Positions 1 to 10,394 of a stretch of DNA of 64,000 nt are shown in pieces. This stretch comes from Tritrichomonas musculus (Eukaryota; Parabasalia; Tritrichomonadida; Tritrichomonadidae). The stretch lies in NCBI GenBank assembly GCA_039105265.1, contig JAPFFF010000036.1:620001-684000 (forward strand). The letters run 5' to 3'. Below the pieces are notes generated by a model, which ran no database searches, had not been told where the DNA came from, and worked only from the letters and a program-made list of their open reading frames with translations. Position 1 is the first letter of the stretch, and each line of letters starts with the position of its first letter. Both the position numbers and the translations under genes were made by a program.

Positions 1-274
1 ATCAAAGAAAATCAAAAAATCCAATGCATAACTAATTTAGTTAACAGCAAATGCACAAAAATATGCAAAAATAAAGAATTTTTTTTAATAATTATATATA
101 TAGACAAATAGTAATTCAAAATAAAACCGTTATCCAAAATAAAAAAAAATAAAAAAAAATATCCAAAAAGGGTAATTATGTTTTATAAATCATTTTCTTC
201 AAATGCTTTCTGATCTATTTTGGTATTTTCCCATTATTTATTAAAAACAATAAATTGTACTTTTTATTTATAAA
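1..274. other. AT-rich intergenic DNA at window edge
   Basis: This stretch has long A and T runs and no coding signal or RNA gene that I can see. It precedes the decayed reading frame that begins with the ATG at 275. Confidence 0.6.
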
Positions 275-1520
275 ATGGCATCTGATGATGATTCATCTAT
301 CGTTCATTTATCACAAAAAATGAGGAAAATAATGGAAAATAAAGCATGTGTATCAAATGTTTTACATATTTCAATAGACAAAGTTTTAAGAAAAATGAAA
401 GAGTATGACAGGGAAATTGAATGCAATGTTGCTGAAAAGCAAACATGAAATTTTCGAGGAAGATTAAATGGATTTTGTAAACATTCAAAATTTTTTACTT
501 TATGATATCATTGTTAATGACTTACTTGAAAAAGATAATACTACTATCATTGATGTAGAAAAATCATTTGCAAGTTATAATTGATTCGTACGAAGCAAAA
601 TATGGAAATATTTCAACAAACAAGAAATGTTGAACCTATTTTTGCAAATTCAGACCTTGAAGAATCGATAATACAGGAAGAAGAAGATTACTATGAAATA
701 TTAAAAAAAGTTTAAACAACTGTAGAAGATGATGAAATAATTAATAAAGTTGAAACATATTCAAAAGAAGATGAAATAATCAATAAAGTTGAAAAAAGTT
801 TAGAAGATGAAGAATCATTTTTTTATATAAATGTGATGAAACAACAGAAGAAAATGAAATTGATAGCGATAAAAATGATACTTACCAAATGCCTGATCAA
901 ATGATCCAATCTTTAATCAAAGCATCTGAAAAGCTATTTTCTGATGATGATTTTGATTGGATGCATGAATGTTCAGATGAATATGATTATTATTATGATG
1001 ATAAAAATGGAAGTAACATTTTAAAGCCAAATTCAAAAAAAAAAAATTTTTGTCACAACATTCTGATTATGAAATACAAAGTAGTCCTGTCTCCATTCCA
1101 ATGATCAGTGAAGAGACAACAGACATAAGTGATGATGATGATAATAATCAGTTTCGGTTAAAAGATTATGATTGGAAATCACGAGTGAAAGTGTTAGATG
1201 CTGAAACAATATTAAGTGAAATCCGCAATAAAATACATCAGAATAAAGATTATGATTCGCATCTTCAATTGAAATCAGACATTAAAGAAGCAAATCAATA
1301 TGAGATCATAAGAGTGAGGTATATTACTCCACAGAAATGAAGAAAAGAATTAAAGATTGCGCCAAAGAATTGATTGAAAATAATATAAAAGGCCCTTCAA
1401 AGAATGCTCTATTTATGTCATATAATAAAATATAAGAAGAGGAAGCAAAAAGGAAAAAGAAAAAGAGGAGAAATTGATAATAACGATTAAGAAGAAACGG
1501 GAAATCAAAATAAAAATCAA
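275..1520 (+). pseudogene. Decayed acidic protein gene of unknown family
   Basis: A run of coding-like sequence starts at the ATG at 275 with a 57-codon frame (MASDDDSSIV...), then continues in shifting frames to about 1440, including a 96-codon stretch at 1050-1340. The encoded segments are rich in Asp, Glu, Lys and Tyr and contain a short repeated phrase (DDEIINKVE / EDEIINKVE) near 730-800. The run ends in a Lys/Arg/Glu-rich tail near 1430-1480. Composition and periodicity look like former coding DNA, but no frame stays open for long and there are several interruptions. I recognise no domain. It could be a host pseudogene or cargo of an old mobile element. The neighbouring dead transposase favours a relic region. 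Confidence 0.45.
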
Positions 1521-1523
1521 ATA

Positions 1524-1559
1524 AAAGAATGTAAACTTTCGCCAAAGTTTACATTCTTT
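1524..1559. repeat. Perfect 16-bp inverted repeat (hairpin, 4-nt loop)
   Basis: AAAGAATGTAAACTTT at 1524-1539 is followed by the loop CGCC and its exact reverse complement at 1544-1559. It lies where the decayed plus-strand gene ends and a minus-strand fragment ends. It could act as a convergent RNA 3' end, or it could be a transposon-end or foldback remnant. Confidence 0.75.
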
Positions 1560-1773
1560 GTTCTGAAAAAAAAAATGTTAAAGACTCAACTGTTTTCTGT
1601 GCAATGCGTACATTGGAATTTTCAATCAAAAAAGCAGCATTTTGTCCACCAGCGAGAAACTCAATAGGACTTAGGATATTTCGAGTAGCTTGGTCATTAT
1701 TTATTGAAGAAATTTCTGGCCAAAATGGAGCTGCCTTAAACAATGGTAGAAAGAAGTAAATTTGGTAGGGCAT
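1549..1773 (-). other. Unassigned 74-codon reading frame, gene fragment
   Basis: ATG at 1773 to a stop at 1549. The protein has a hydrophobic N-terminus (MPYQIYFFLPLFKAAPFW) followed by a soluble-looking stretch with balanced composition (SPIEFLAGGQNAAFLIENS), unlike chance frames in this AT-rich DNA. No family is recognised. It overlaps the right arm of the 16-bp hairpin. It is probably a fragment of a longer lost gene, and coding status is uncertain. Confidence 0.25.
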
Positions 1774-1900
1774 TTGTGAGAATCTCCAATAATAAAAAAA
1801 AAACTTTCAAATTGCGTTATTTTTGTTTTAGCATGTGTTGTACCAGCTTTTGGAGTTCTTTATAAATTCTTTCCATCTGCAGTTACAGAAAATGATTATG

Positions 1901-2066
1901 CAACATCATCAACTTCATTAAACCACAACCAATCTCTACTATCACCATCAAAGCATTAACACCTTACAACCAACAGTTAATGGCAACATCATCAACTTCA
2001 TTAAACCACAACTAATCTTTACTATCACCATCAAAGCATTAACACCTTACAATCAACAGTTAATGA
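1901..2066. repeat. 83-bp tandem duplication
   Basis: The 83-bp unit beginning CAACATCATCAACTTCATT at 1901 is repeated from 1984 with only a few base changes. The unit is A/C-rich and T-poor on the plus strand, unlike the surroundings. There is no open frame through it. Confidence 0.8.
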
Positions 2067-2285
2067 TAACATCGTTAACCTTGTTATATCATTGATTCCA
2101 TGTAATAAGTAAATTCATCGTTATCATCTGGTAATTCAATGGAAGTTTCCTTATAAGAAGAAATAGTATTTCGAAGGCCGTTTATTATTTATTCAAAATA
2201 GTAAACGATGATGCTTCAGTTCACTTATGAAAAATAAATCCAAACGAATTGTTCAACCATCAATATATTCTTATTTTTCATATAA

Positions 2286-2579
2286 AGAAAAAGCTCCTAT
2301 AGCAATACCCCACCACCTCCTTTACCAGATGATGATGATGATGATGTTCCTCCAGATGAAGGTGTTCCACCCTCTTTACTAGAAGAAGAAGAGATTACTG
2401 AAGAGTTGGTTCAAAATGTAGTTACTGGATATTTAAATACGGAAGAGCTCTCCGATAAAAATAAAAAGGTTATAGAAGCTATTCAAAGAAAAGAGGGCAT
2501 CAGGGCGCTCAAGGGTTTTTGTGATTTGCAACAAAATATGTCCCAGTGGACCTCTAATGGGGCAACAATGCACATATAG
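2286..2579 (+). pseudogene. Proline-rich/acidic gene fragment
   Basis: This frame is open without an ATG at its start and encodes a PPPPLP run, six Asp residues, PPDEGVPP and then a helical, charged segment (NTEELSDKNKKVIEAIQRK) ending near ALKGFCDLQQN. The proline-then-acid layout and the regular helical tail look like real coding sequence from the interior of a larger protein, for example a cytoskeletal or membrane-traffic regulator. I cannot name the family. It stops at 2577-2579, just before the transposase relic, and may have been cut by that insertion. Confidence 0.35.
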
Positions 2580-2715
2580 AACAAGGTTTAGCCCTTCACC
2601 GAAGAACTATTCCCATGTTCATACTTTTGATTTATCGCCTAAATATAAATCCGAAAAGCATAAAGTGATTCAAAATACTACACTTTCGGATGCATCTTAT
2701 TAACAACTTTTTATT

Positions 2716-3190
2716 CTATGCAGGAAAGCACAAATGTCATGTGATGAAGGCGCAAGCATTTTTTTCCCCTTGGTCTTCTAATTCATTTTACAAAATCAGT
2801 TCCAGGAACTATTCATGATTTTAAGCTATTCAAAGATAGTGGTTTGGTAGCCCTAATAAATAAAGAAAATGAAATGTGTAACCAAACATACGAAGAAAAT
2901 TGTACAACTCTAGGTGATGCAGGATACCAAGGCCTTTCTTCAGTAATACCAGGCAGTGTTACACCGATAAAAAAAAGTCAAGAAGAAGGGAGTTGAATGA
3001 CTGAGAAATTGCCAAAAACTAAAACATTTTTAAAAGGCGCATAAATGTAGAAAATTTTGTTTTCTAGATTGAAGTTATTATGGGGAAAAATGAGCCAAAA
3101 ATGAGAAATAAAAAAGTTTTCTTTTAATATAAAAGAACTATTCTTCGTGTTGATGATTATCGAAATATGATATCAATCGGCATGTCAAAA
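2716..3190 (+). pseudogene. Dead DDE_4 / PIF-Harbinger-like transposase remnant
   Basis: Three frame segments give hallmarks of the DDE_Tnp_4 (IS5/PIF-Harbinger-type) catalytic domain in the right order. These are a GKHKCHVMKAQ block near 2725-2755, the SVPGTIHDFKLF block near 2797-2835, then GDAGYQGLSSVIPG near 2910-2955 holding the second catalytic Asp. A basic IFKRRINVENF-like helix follows near 3030. The frame shifts between segments and contains stops, and the N-terminal part with the first catalytic Asp is not convincingly visible. This is a decayed plain DNA transposon. No terminal inverted repeats were identified. Confidence 0.6.
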
Positions 3191-3829
3191 ATAATATTTT
3201 AAAGTCAATAAGAAAGATTTTATCAAAATTAGTTTTCAGCATTAATATTTTATATCTTTTTTTTTTTTGTGTGTGGCTTTATGAGAACGAACGTGATATT
3301 TGTCGCTGAAACGATGGTAATTATGATAAATTTAATCTAATTTTTTTTATTTATCACCAAAAAGTTTGTAGCAATTTTAGATTTTTTTGTACGTTTTTGA
3401 TTTTGGTTAACATTACTTTCAAAAAAAAAAAAGATAACCATCTAACGTATATTAAAATATTATTTAAAATCTTTATTTTTAATAGAGAAGCTTATGATTT
3501 AAACTTTAGTCTCTTATTATGATAAAATAAACAATAATAAAAATCATATAATAATGTATTTACCAAAATTTTCAATGATATCAAATCGACATCTGCATTT
3601 CCATATTAATTTTGCTTTACATAATTCCAAAATGCTTATTATAGTTTGTGAATTTATAGTAATTACAATTGTTTAAAAATTGTTGTTTATATTTACCAAA
3701 ACCAAGTATTTTTATAATGATATGATATGACTATTTAACCTCTCAAATCAGCAGAGTACACCTTAAAACAGAAAAAATTGTATAAATAATATTTTTTTAG
3801 TAAATAAAATTTTTATGAAAAAAATTGGG
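3191..3829. other. AT-rich intergenic DNA
   Basis: Long A and T runs with short stop-filled frames. I see no gene or clear repeat here. Confidence 0.5.
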
Positions 3830-3984
3830 ATGCACAAAGGATGGCTCCCGATGACTCGATTCCCTGTCACTTTTTGTGCATACAAAAAATCAAAGAGCCC
3901 GTTATGCTAGACAAAATGTGAAGTGTTCTTCTTCAAGCGACAATTGTGAATAATGCTCTAGATTTGCACAAATAAGAACACTTC
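3830..3984. other. Two neighbouring stem-forming inverted repeats, possible structured RNA
   Basis: A stem at 3830-3881 pairs ATGCACAAAG with CTTTTTGTGCAT around a relatively GC-rich interior (GGCTCCCGATGACTCGATTC). After a linker, a second stem at 3920-3984 pairs GAAGTGTTCTT with AAGAACACTTC exactly. The stretch is GC-richer than its flanks and lies in the 3' flank of the Rab-like gene. It could be a small non-coding RNA or a pair of foldback remnants. I see no firm snRNA or snoRNA box set. Confidence 0.3.
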
Positions 3985-4169
3985 TTTATTAATCATTCTA
4001 ATTAATTTTATTTTATTTGTATCATGATAGAACCAAAGAAAAAAAAAAAAAAAATTAAAATTTTGACAAAAATTCAATTGAAAAAATGACAATTAAATTT
4101 TGAGAGAAAAAAATAAAAACATTTTCTTTTATTGGAGATGCATAAATTCCAAACACTTCACAATTATCA

Positions 4170-4787
4170 CTATTGCAATTGGCAACGCTTTTCTTTCTGG
4201 CCAGGGTCAGTTTCTGTGCTCGTTGCCACCTTCGTTTTTGACTTTGAGCAAGATTTGGCAACTGTTTGGAAAAGTTCGTGAATATTTGAACCATCTTTGG
4301 CACTAACAACATGAAATGGAACGTTTAATGATTCTGCTTTTTGTTCACCATCTTGTTCTGTAACTATTTCACCTGAATTGACCTCTGAATCTGGCAGTTG
4401 GTAAAGATCGCTTTTATTCGCAACGAGAAAAATCAAAGCTTCTGCGTTATTTTTCAAAATACTATCTACCCATCTGTCTATTGAGTCAAATGATGCCCTC
4501 TGATCAATTGAATATACAACAAGTACGGCATCTGCGTTTTGATAATATATTTCTGATAATGAATGATATCGTTCTTGTCCAGCTGTATCATAAATACGAA
4601 GGTCGATATCAATGTCATCAATTTCTTCTGTTAATAAGCTGAAGTCAACACCAATGCTTGGCACATATATGTCAGAGAATACATTACGAGATGCACGATT
4701 CACAATGCAAGTTTTGCCAACTGATGAGTCTCCAACTAAGATTATTTTGAAAGTAGATTGTTGGCTCAAAATGGAATCGATGCTCAT
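4170..4787 (-). CDS. Rab-like small GTPase (paralogue 1)
   Basis: A 205-aa Ras-superfamily GTPase, most like Rabs that direct vesicle traffic on membranes. Visible motifs are the P-loop GDSSVGKT near residues 19-26, switch I YVPSIGVDF, DTAGQER (G3), NKSD (G4) and VSAKDG (G5). It ends in CQLQ, a CaaX box of the type usually farnesylated, rather than the double-cysteine end of most Rabs. Length is normal for the family. The paralogue at 8684-9286 has the same orientation and near-identical DNA over the G4-G5 region, while the switch regions differ. The start is the ATG at 4787, which has an A-tract upstream. The exact subfamily is not assignable by eye. Confidence 0.9.
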   Translation of the reverse strand: MSIDSILSQQSTFKIILVGDSSVGKTCIVNRASRNVFSDIYVPSIGVDFSLLTEEIDDIDIDLRIYDTAGQERYHSLSEIYYQNADAVLVVYSIDQRASFDSIDRWVDSILKNNAEALIFLVANKSDLYQLPDSEVNSGEIVTEQDGEQKAESLNVPFHVVSAKDGSNIHELFQTVAKSCSKSKTKVATSTETDPGQKEKRCQLQ

Positions 4788-5200
4788 TGAATTAAATTTA
4801 CTATAAATTTTTTTTTTTTGAGAGGAAAATTTTGGAATAATTTCACTTTTTCAACTTTTCAGTTCACATTTTTTTTTAACAAATGTTATAATCTATAAGC
4901 TCATAATTAAAACTTAATTTTGGGCAATAATGCTTTTTTAATAATGCTCAAATTAATCACCATTTTTAGATTTTTAAAACAATCAAAAATACGTTAGCAT
5001 ACATTTTTAAATGTTTTAAAATCCAATCAAATCTGGTACAAATGAACCAAAAGCTCCCTTCACGAGAATGTATGGTCCGTATAATTTGAAAGTAAATAAA
5101 AATAAAGTTTGAGATAATGGAAGTCTAAATTTATTTATTTAAAAACAAAAAAGTGTTAATATTTTATATTGATAATGTAAAATCATTATATTAATTTGAA
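4788..5200. other. Intergenic DNA between Rab-like and Myb genes
   Basis: AT-rich. It holds the upstream region of the Rab-like gene, with a poly-A tract directly before its ATG on the minus strand, and the 3' flank of the Myb gene. No other feature is seen. Confidence 0.5.
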
Positions 5201-5827
5201 TCATTCAAAAATGGTGTATTGTTCATATTCTTCAATCATTAATGGAAAATTGTCTATGTCAATTTCAAAATCCGATTCGTTTAAAACTGATGAATATTCG
5301 TTATCAAATATTTGATCTGTCTTTTCACGTAGTTCTGGTTCTTTCGTAAGAGAGTTGCTTAGATGAGATTGTTCGTTTGATTCGTATTCGCGATGTTCTT
5401 CGTTGTTATCATATGGTTTCTTTCGTCGACTAAGAGAAATGAATCGGTTCTTGATATTGTACGAAGTTCGACCAACAAAAAATTGTTCAAGCTGTTTCCA
5501 GTGTGGACCATGAAGCTGGTACTTTGAAAGTAATAATTCATCTTCTTCACTGCTCCATTTCGCGTTCTTTCTCACTCCATCACTTAAGAAAAGTTGGTAG
5601 CGTTCTCGACATTGTCGTGGACTACGACCTTTCATTTGGCTAGCAATAATGTACCATTTGTTTTTATCATTAGATCCAAAATATTGAACAAGTTGAAGTA
5701 TTTGTTGATCTTCTTCTTTCGTAAACGGATTTCGAGTGCGTCGTTTAATCTCCGGTTGTTGACTTAAATTTTGATTGTTCATATCGATTGGTGTTTGATT
5801 CAAAGTTTTGTAGTAATTGGCGAACAT
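5201..5827 (-). CDS. R2R3 Myb-like DNA-binding protein
   Basis: A 208-aa protein with two Myb repeats, the usual trichomonad transcription-factor layout. The first repeat (about residues 34-82) begins FTKEEDQQILQLVQYFG and ends SPRQCRERYQLFL. The second (about 89-135) begins AKWSSEEDELLLSKY and ends RTSYNIKNRFISL. The third regular aromatic of each repeat is Tyr or Phe-like. The C-terminal 70 residues are acidic and Ser/Glu/Asp-rich, as in an activation or regulatory tail. TCATTTTATT lies about 15 nt before the ATG and fits the trichomonad initiator consensus TCA-pyrimidine-(A/T) known from T. vaginalis. Target genes are unknown. Confidence 0.9.
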   Translation of the reverse strand: MFANYYKTLNQTPIDMNNQNLSQQPEIKRRTRNPFTKEEDQQILQLVQYFGSNDKNKWYIIASQMKGRSPRQCRERYQLFLSDGVRKNAKWSSEEDELLLSKYQLHGPHWKQLEQFFVGRTSYNIKNRFISLSRRKKPYDNNEEHREYESNEQSHLSNSLTKEPELREKTDQIFDNEYSSVLNESDFEIDIDNFPLMIEEYEQYTIFE

Positions 5828-6016
5828 CTAAAATAAAATGAAGTCATTTTTAAGTTTGGAGAAGAGAAGAGAGGGAAAACATTTAAAATTGAATTCACAG
5901 AAAAAAATTGTATATGTTCAGAAAATCTCTCAAATGATTGTTCTAGTGAAGTGATAATCAATTTTTATAATCAAACAATAGACAAATTATGTAAAAAGAT
6001 AATTGAAAGAATAATA

Positions 6017-6089
6017 GCCTGCGTAGCATAGTGGTTATTGCGTTCGCCTTGTAAGCGAAAGGTCGGCGGTCCGACTCCGCTCGTAGGCA
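6017..6089 (+). tRNA. tRNA-Thr (anticodon TGT)
   Basis: A full cloverleaf can be folded. The acceptor stem GCCTGCG pairs with CGTAGGC with one G-T pair, and the discriminator is A. The anticodon stem TTCGC/GCGAA closes the loop CTTGTAA with anticodon TGT. There is no intron. A T-run suited to RNA polymerase III termination follows at once. The T-loop reads TCCGACT, with C at position 55 where T (pseudouridine) is nearly universal, so the B box is GGTCCGACTCC. The tRNA-Gly gene in this window shows the same C55. Confidence 0.93.
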
Positions 6090-7124
6090 TTTTTTTTTAT
6101 TATTATTTTTTTGAAAAAATTAAAGAATTTAAATAAGAAAGTATTTAGTTGCACATTTATAATGAAAAATAACCAAACATTTTCACCTAAATTATTATTA
6201 CTGAATTTTTATTTACGAACTTAAATATGCTCTTTGGTTGTATGCTCGAATTCTCCTCAATTTCAATTACATGAAGGCTTATGCAAAGAGAAAAAACTCA
6301 TCTTGATCGTATAATGACGATGCTGTCAATTCGTGTATCCACAAATGTATATGATCCAACTCTTTTCACAAACGGTAGAATTGTTGCAAATTTCACTTTG
6401 CGTAATGTAAATTCAAGGACATCGAATTTGCCACTGTCCTGGTTTGCTTTTCATAAAATGAAATAGTTCTCAGAATAAAAAAAGATTTTTGCACCTGATT
6501 TCAATGATCTACACATTTGTCAACTTTGATGTTCTTATGCACCACTTGTCTACAAGCGCAATGCTTGATGAGATTGCGATTTTTTCGACGAATGAGCATC
6601 AGAAAGTCTTATTTTCAATTTTCTGAAGGTCTGATGCTTTTTGAAGCTGGAAGCAAAAAGAAAAAGTGTAAGAACAGATTTCTTTGACGCGAATTGGATT
6701 ATTGTAAATTTCAATGCTCTAGATTTTGTATATGCAAACACATAAGGCGTAATCGCGACACTTTTAATGCCATGAAATGCGAAAATGAGAACATTGAACT
6801 AGCCATTTATTGAATAAGGCTTACCAATAATAACCTTGTCTTCATAACAGGAAATATATCGTTGATCGGCCAATAATAACCTGTTTGCATTCTATGATTC
6901 TTATTGTGCTTAGTTTAAAGGTGCCAACGAACCACATATGTGTAATATTTTTATATCAAAACTTTTGATAGGAAACTCTAACTTTTTCAATTAAAAATTG
7001 TACATTGAAATTTACAATATTGTATTAAGTTTAATAAAATTTTGAATTGGATTTTATTAAAATATATTAAAAAAAAAATTATATAAATCACCATATCCAG
7101 ACTCTTTTTGCCATTTTCGGATAC
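6090..7124. other. Intergenic DNA with possible decayed coding stretch
   Basis: The part at about 6240-6900 is less AT-rich than its flanks and has a 61-codon frame at 6281-6466 plus coding-like pieces in other frames (for example EGLMLFEAGSKKKKCKNRF near 6625-6685). No family is recognised and no long frame survives. The rest is AT-rich spacer. Confidence 0.3.
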
Positions 7125-7132
7125 AATTTACA

Positions 7133-8440
7133 AAGGTGTGGAAACTTTTTTCTCTCTTATGCTTTCATTTCTAACTTTTATAATATATATAATTTCTCAT
7201 ATAAATTATAAACATAAAAAATATTATAATATTTGCTGAAAGAAAATCAAGATATAATAGCATATTTAAATTGAAAGGTTTATGTAATATATTTTTCATA
7301 TAACATATCAATATCATGCTTTTATCATCATTCAAAAAAGGCTGTAAATGAATAATTTTTATATTTTATTTAGCTTTTCTGTGTATAATATTGAAATATT
7401 TGATGCAATATCTAAAACATTTGAAGTTTGGGATATATCTTTTGGGAATTATTTAATATTGATCATGAGGTATCTTTAAAGAATTACTTTTTTTTGTAAT
7501 TTATGGAATTTTTAAGATTATTATATAGATATTACAATGTATCTTGTGCTTTAAAGTTTGGAGCTCTAGAGATATTAAATCTCAGATCTTACTTAATTGA
7601 TCTGATCATTCTAAAAATTAATAAATATACTTAAAACACTTTTTTATATATCCTTACTTTATCTGGTGTTAGTTTATAGTTTCCATTAAAATGATTATAT
7701 GTGAATTTATATAAGTATTTTTTTTATTTTTTGCTATTTAATTAATTTCTAACATATTCTATATATTTTTTTCATAAGATTGCAATTTCATTTAATTTTA
7801 AATCATATATTTATATTTTGGGCTTTTTTAAAAATAAACTTTTTGAATGTCTGAAGTATTATACGTTATTTTTTCAATCAACTTTTTGAAGGTCTGAAGT
7901 ATTATACGTTATTTTTGATCAACTTTTTGAAGGTCTGAAGTTTTATACGTTAATTTAGTTGATAAACTTTTTGAATAATTTTGAGAGGAATTTCATATCT
8001 CTTTATCTAGCCAGACAATTGATATTTTAAGTGGTGCTAATCGAAAATATAGACAATTATGAAATATATATTTTGATTTTTTATAATTCTGTAAGAGAAT
8101 TTCAAAGAAATTTGAAATTTGGTTAAATTTTGCACATATTTTTTTATTATCTAAATCTATAGCCGTCCATTTTTTGTAATTTTAGCTTAAAATATAGGAC
8201 AATACATTTCATACCTTTTGAGCTTATTTTGTCCCCTAACAATTACTGCATATTTAGAAAATTAGTAATTTTGATCATTTTGGATATCTTCTTACCAGTA
8301 AATTTAATCTGGCCCAAATCATGTCTACCATTATTAATTCATATACTAATCATGTTGGAATGAATTTTATCTAAATATATGAAATATTCATGATTTTTTC
8401 TCTCAAAAAAAATTCAATACTTCAGAGTTTCCACACCTTT
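7133..8440. mobile_element. Non-autonomous hAT-like element, 1.3 kb
   Basis: The ends are inverted repeats: AAGGTGTGGAAACT at 7133 and AGTTTCCACACCTTT ending at 8440. Both sides are flanked by the same 8-bp duplication AATTTACA (7125-7132 and 8441-8448). An 8-bp target duplication is the hallmark of hAT transposons, but the terminal bases are not the classic CAG. The interior is very AT-rich with no transposase frame and contains a 42-bp tandem array. It sits between the two Rab-like paralogues, so it probably arrived after they formed. Confidence 0.75.
7837..7980. repeat. Tandem repeat, about 42-bp unit, 3+ copies
   Basis: The unit AACTTTTTGAAGGTCTGAAG...TATACGTTA begins at 7837, 7880 and 7921, with a partial fourth at about 7965. 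Spacing is 41-44 bp. It lies inside the 1.3-kb hAT-like element. Confidence 0.75.
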
Positions 8441-8683
8441 AATTTACATCCTTTTATAAATTATTCAATTAGTATTTATTTCTACTATTGAATTTTATAT
8501 TCTATGAGTTTATTGAATATTCAAAAGTTTACAAAAAAAATGTCTGTTCCTTAAAATAGTTTTCTGCAAAGGAAAATTATATCAAAATTATATATATATA
8601 TAAAAATAATTACTACTATAATTTGCAACGTACGTCATTCTTTTATTGGAGATGCATAATTTCCGAGCATTGCACAATTATCA

Positions 8684-9286
8684 TTATTGAATTTGGCAAC
8701 GTTTAGGTTTTGGGCCATTTGTTGTGCTCGTTGCCACCCTAGTCTTTGAATTCAAGCAAGCTTCGGCAACTGTTTGGAAAAGTTCGTGAATATTTGAACC
8801 ATCTTTGGCACTAACAACATGAAATGGAACGTTTAATGATCCTGCTTTTTGTTCACCATCTTGTTCTGTAAGTAGTTCATCTGAATTGACCTCTGAATCT
8901 GGGAGTTGGTAAAGATCGCTTTTATTCGCAACGAGAAAAATCAAAGCTTCTGGGTTAGTATTCAAAATACTATCTCTCCATTCATCTATTGAGTCAAATG
9001 AAGTCTTTTGATTAATTGCATATACAACAAGTACGGCATCTGCGTTCTGATAATATATTTTTGCCATTTCTTTAAATCGTTCTTGTCCTGCTGCATCATA
9101 AATATGAAGCATGACATCAACGCTATCTGCGCCTACATTTTTTTCTGTATATGACTTGAAATCGCAGCCTACAGTTGGTTCATATTTGTCAGAGAATACA
9201 TTTTCAGCTGCGCGATTTACAATGCAAGTTTTACCGACAGAAGAGTCTCCAACTATTGTTATTTTGAAGGCAGTTTGTGTGCTCAT
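8684..9286 (-). CDS. Rab-like small GTPase (paralogue 2, DAAGQE variant)
   Basis: A 200-aa Ras-superfamily GTPase and sister of the gene at 4170-4787. Motifs are P-loop GDSSVGKT, switch I YEPTVGCDF, G3, NKSD and VSAKDG, with a C-terminal CQIQ CaaX box. The G3 motif reads DAAGQER instead of DTAGQER. The Thr-to-Ala change matches Ras residue 58, where Ala is known to impair normal GTPase control. The two paralogues are almost identical in DNA from the NKSD box to near the C-terminus and share the 3' flank (TTCTTTTATTGGAGATGCAT), yet diverge around switch I and II. That pattern suggests gene conversion plus selection for different partners. Confidence 0.9.
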   Translation of the reverse strand: MSTQTAFKITIVGDSSVGKTCIVNRAAENVFSDKYEPTVGCDFKSYTEKNVGADSVDVMLHIYDAAGQERFKEMAKIYYQNADAVLVVYAINQKTSFDSIDEWRDSILNTNPEALIFLVANKSDLYQLPDSEVNSDELLTEQDGEQKAGSLNVPFHVVSAKDGSNIHELFQTVAEACLNSKTRVATSTTNGPKPKRCQIQ

Positions 9287-10394
9287 TTGATAAACAAAAT
9301 AAAATTTTTTTTTTTTTTGAAAATTTGGAAAAATTGTATTTTCAATTTTTTCAGAAGTGAGATACTTGAAAATCTATTTTTTAATATATATTTTGTAATA
9401 TAAAACCCCATATATAAATATATTAATATTTGAAAAATAAACTATAAATTATCCATCAGATGAAAAAATATTGATATTTTAGTGAAATACCCCCCGCTCT
9501 CTATCTTTCATAATTTCTCGTTATTTTAAATTCGTTATTTATTCGTTATTTTTTCATATTCAAATTTGAATTAATTTGAGAAGAATATTTGAATGATATA
9601 ACGGATTATATATTACTATTTGAATATCTCGATTAATAATTTATATACATTAATTTTAATCAATTATGTAATATATATATTTGCTTTTAATATTATATTT
9701 AAAGTATTGCTAAAAATTAAGAAGGTAAAAAAAATATTATTCTAATAATATGGTTTAGTTAAAAAGATATCGGTATAATTGCTGCATATTAATACTACTA
9801 TATATCATTGCTATTTTTTGGTATATTTAGAATTGGTCGATGTGTTAGTCCTTTCAAAAATATGTAATCAGATCTGAATACCTGATGCTTGTTATGAGGG
9901 GAAAAATGTGGATCTTGGACGTATATTTGATTTTAAAAGCAAATAATATGGTCAGAAATGTCAACTCTAAAATAGAGGTATAAATTATCATCTTATTTGG
10001 AAAATTGTAGGTAATTTAAGGAATATACTAATAAAACTTCAGCGCATTTGTTATACATATAATTAAAGGATTCGATTCTACTATCTTCTATATCTTGTTT
10101 ATTTTGAATTGACTGTAAAAAACTGATTTTGAAATTTGAACGATCAAAATGAATTGAATTTTTGCTTTGATTCAAATAATCGTATTTGTACTATTTATTT
10201 TTGATATTTAACTAACTAGTACTTCTTGTAGTAAACTACATTGATTGTTAAGTAGCAGTTCTTCATTATATTAATAATATAGATATGAATGATTGATAAT
10301 AACTATCTTATTTGCAAATCTGTGTTGCATATTGCATTTATTGAATTGTTTTAATATTATTTGACGCTCTTTTCCTAAGTTAAGTATTGGAAAA

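Noticed and set aside
4055-4312. Second frames overlapping the Rab-like gene 3' end
   Set aside because: Shadow frames on both strands of a well-supported GTPase gene.
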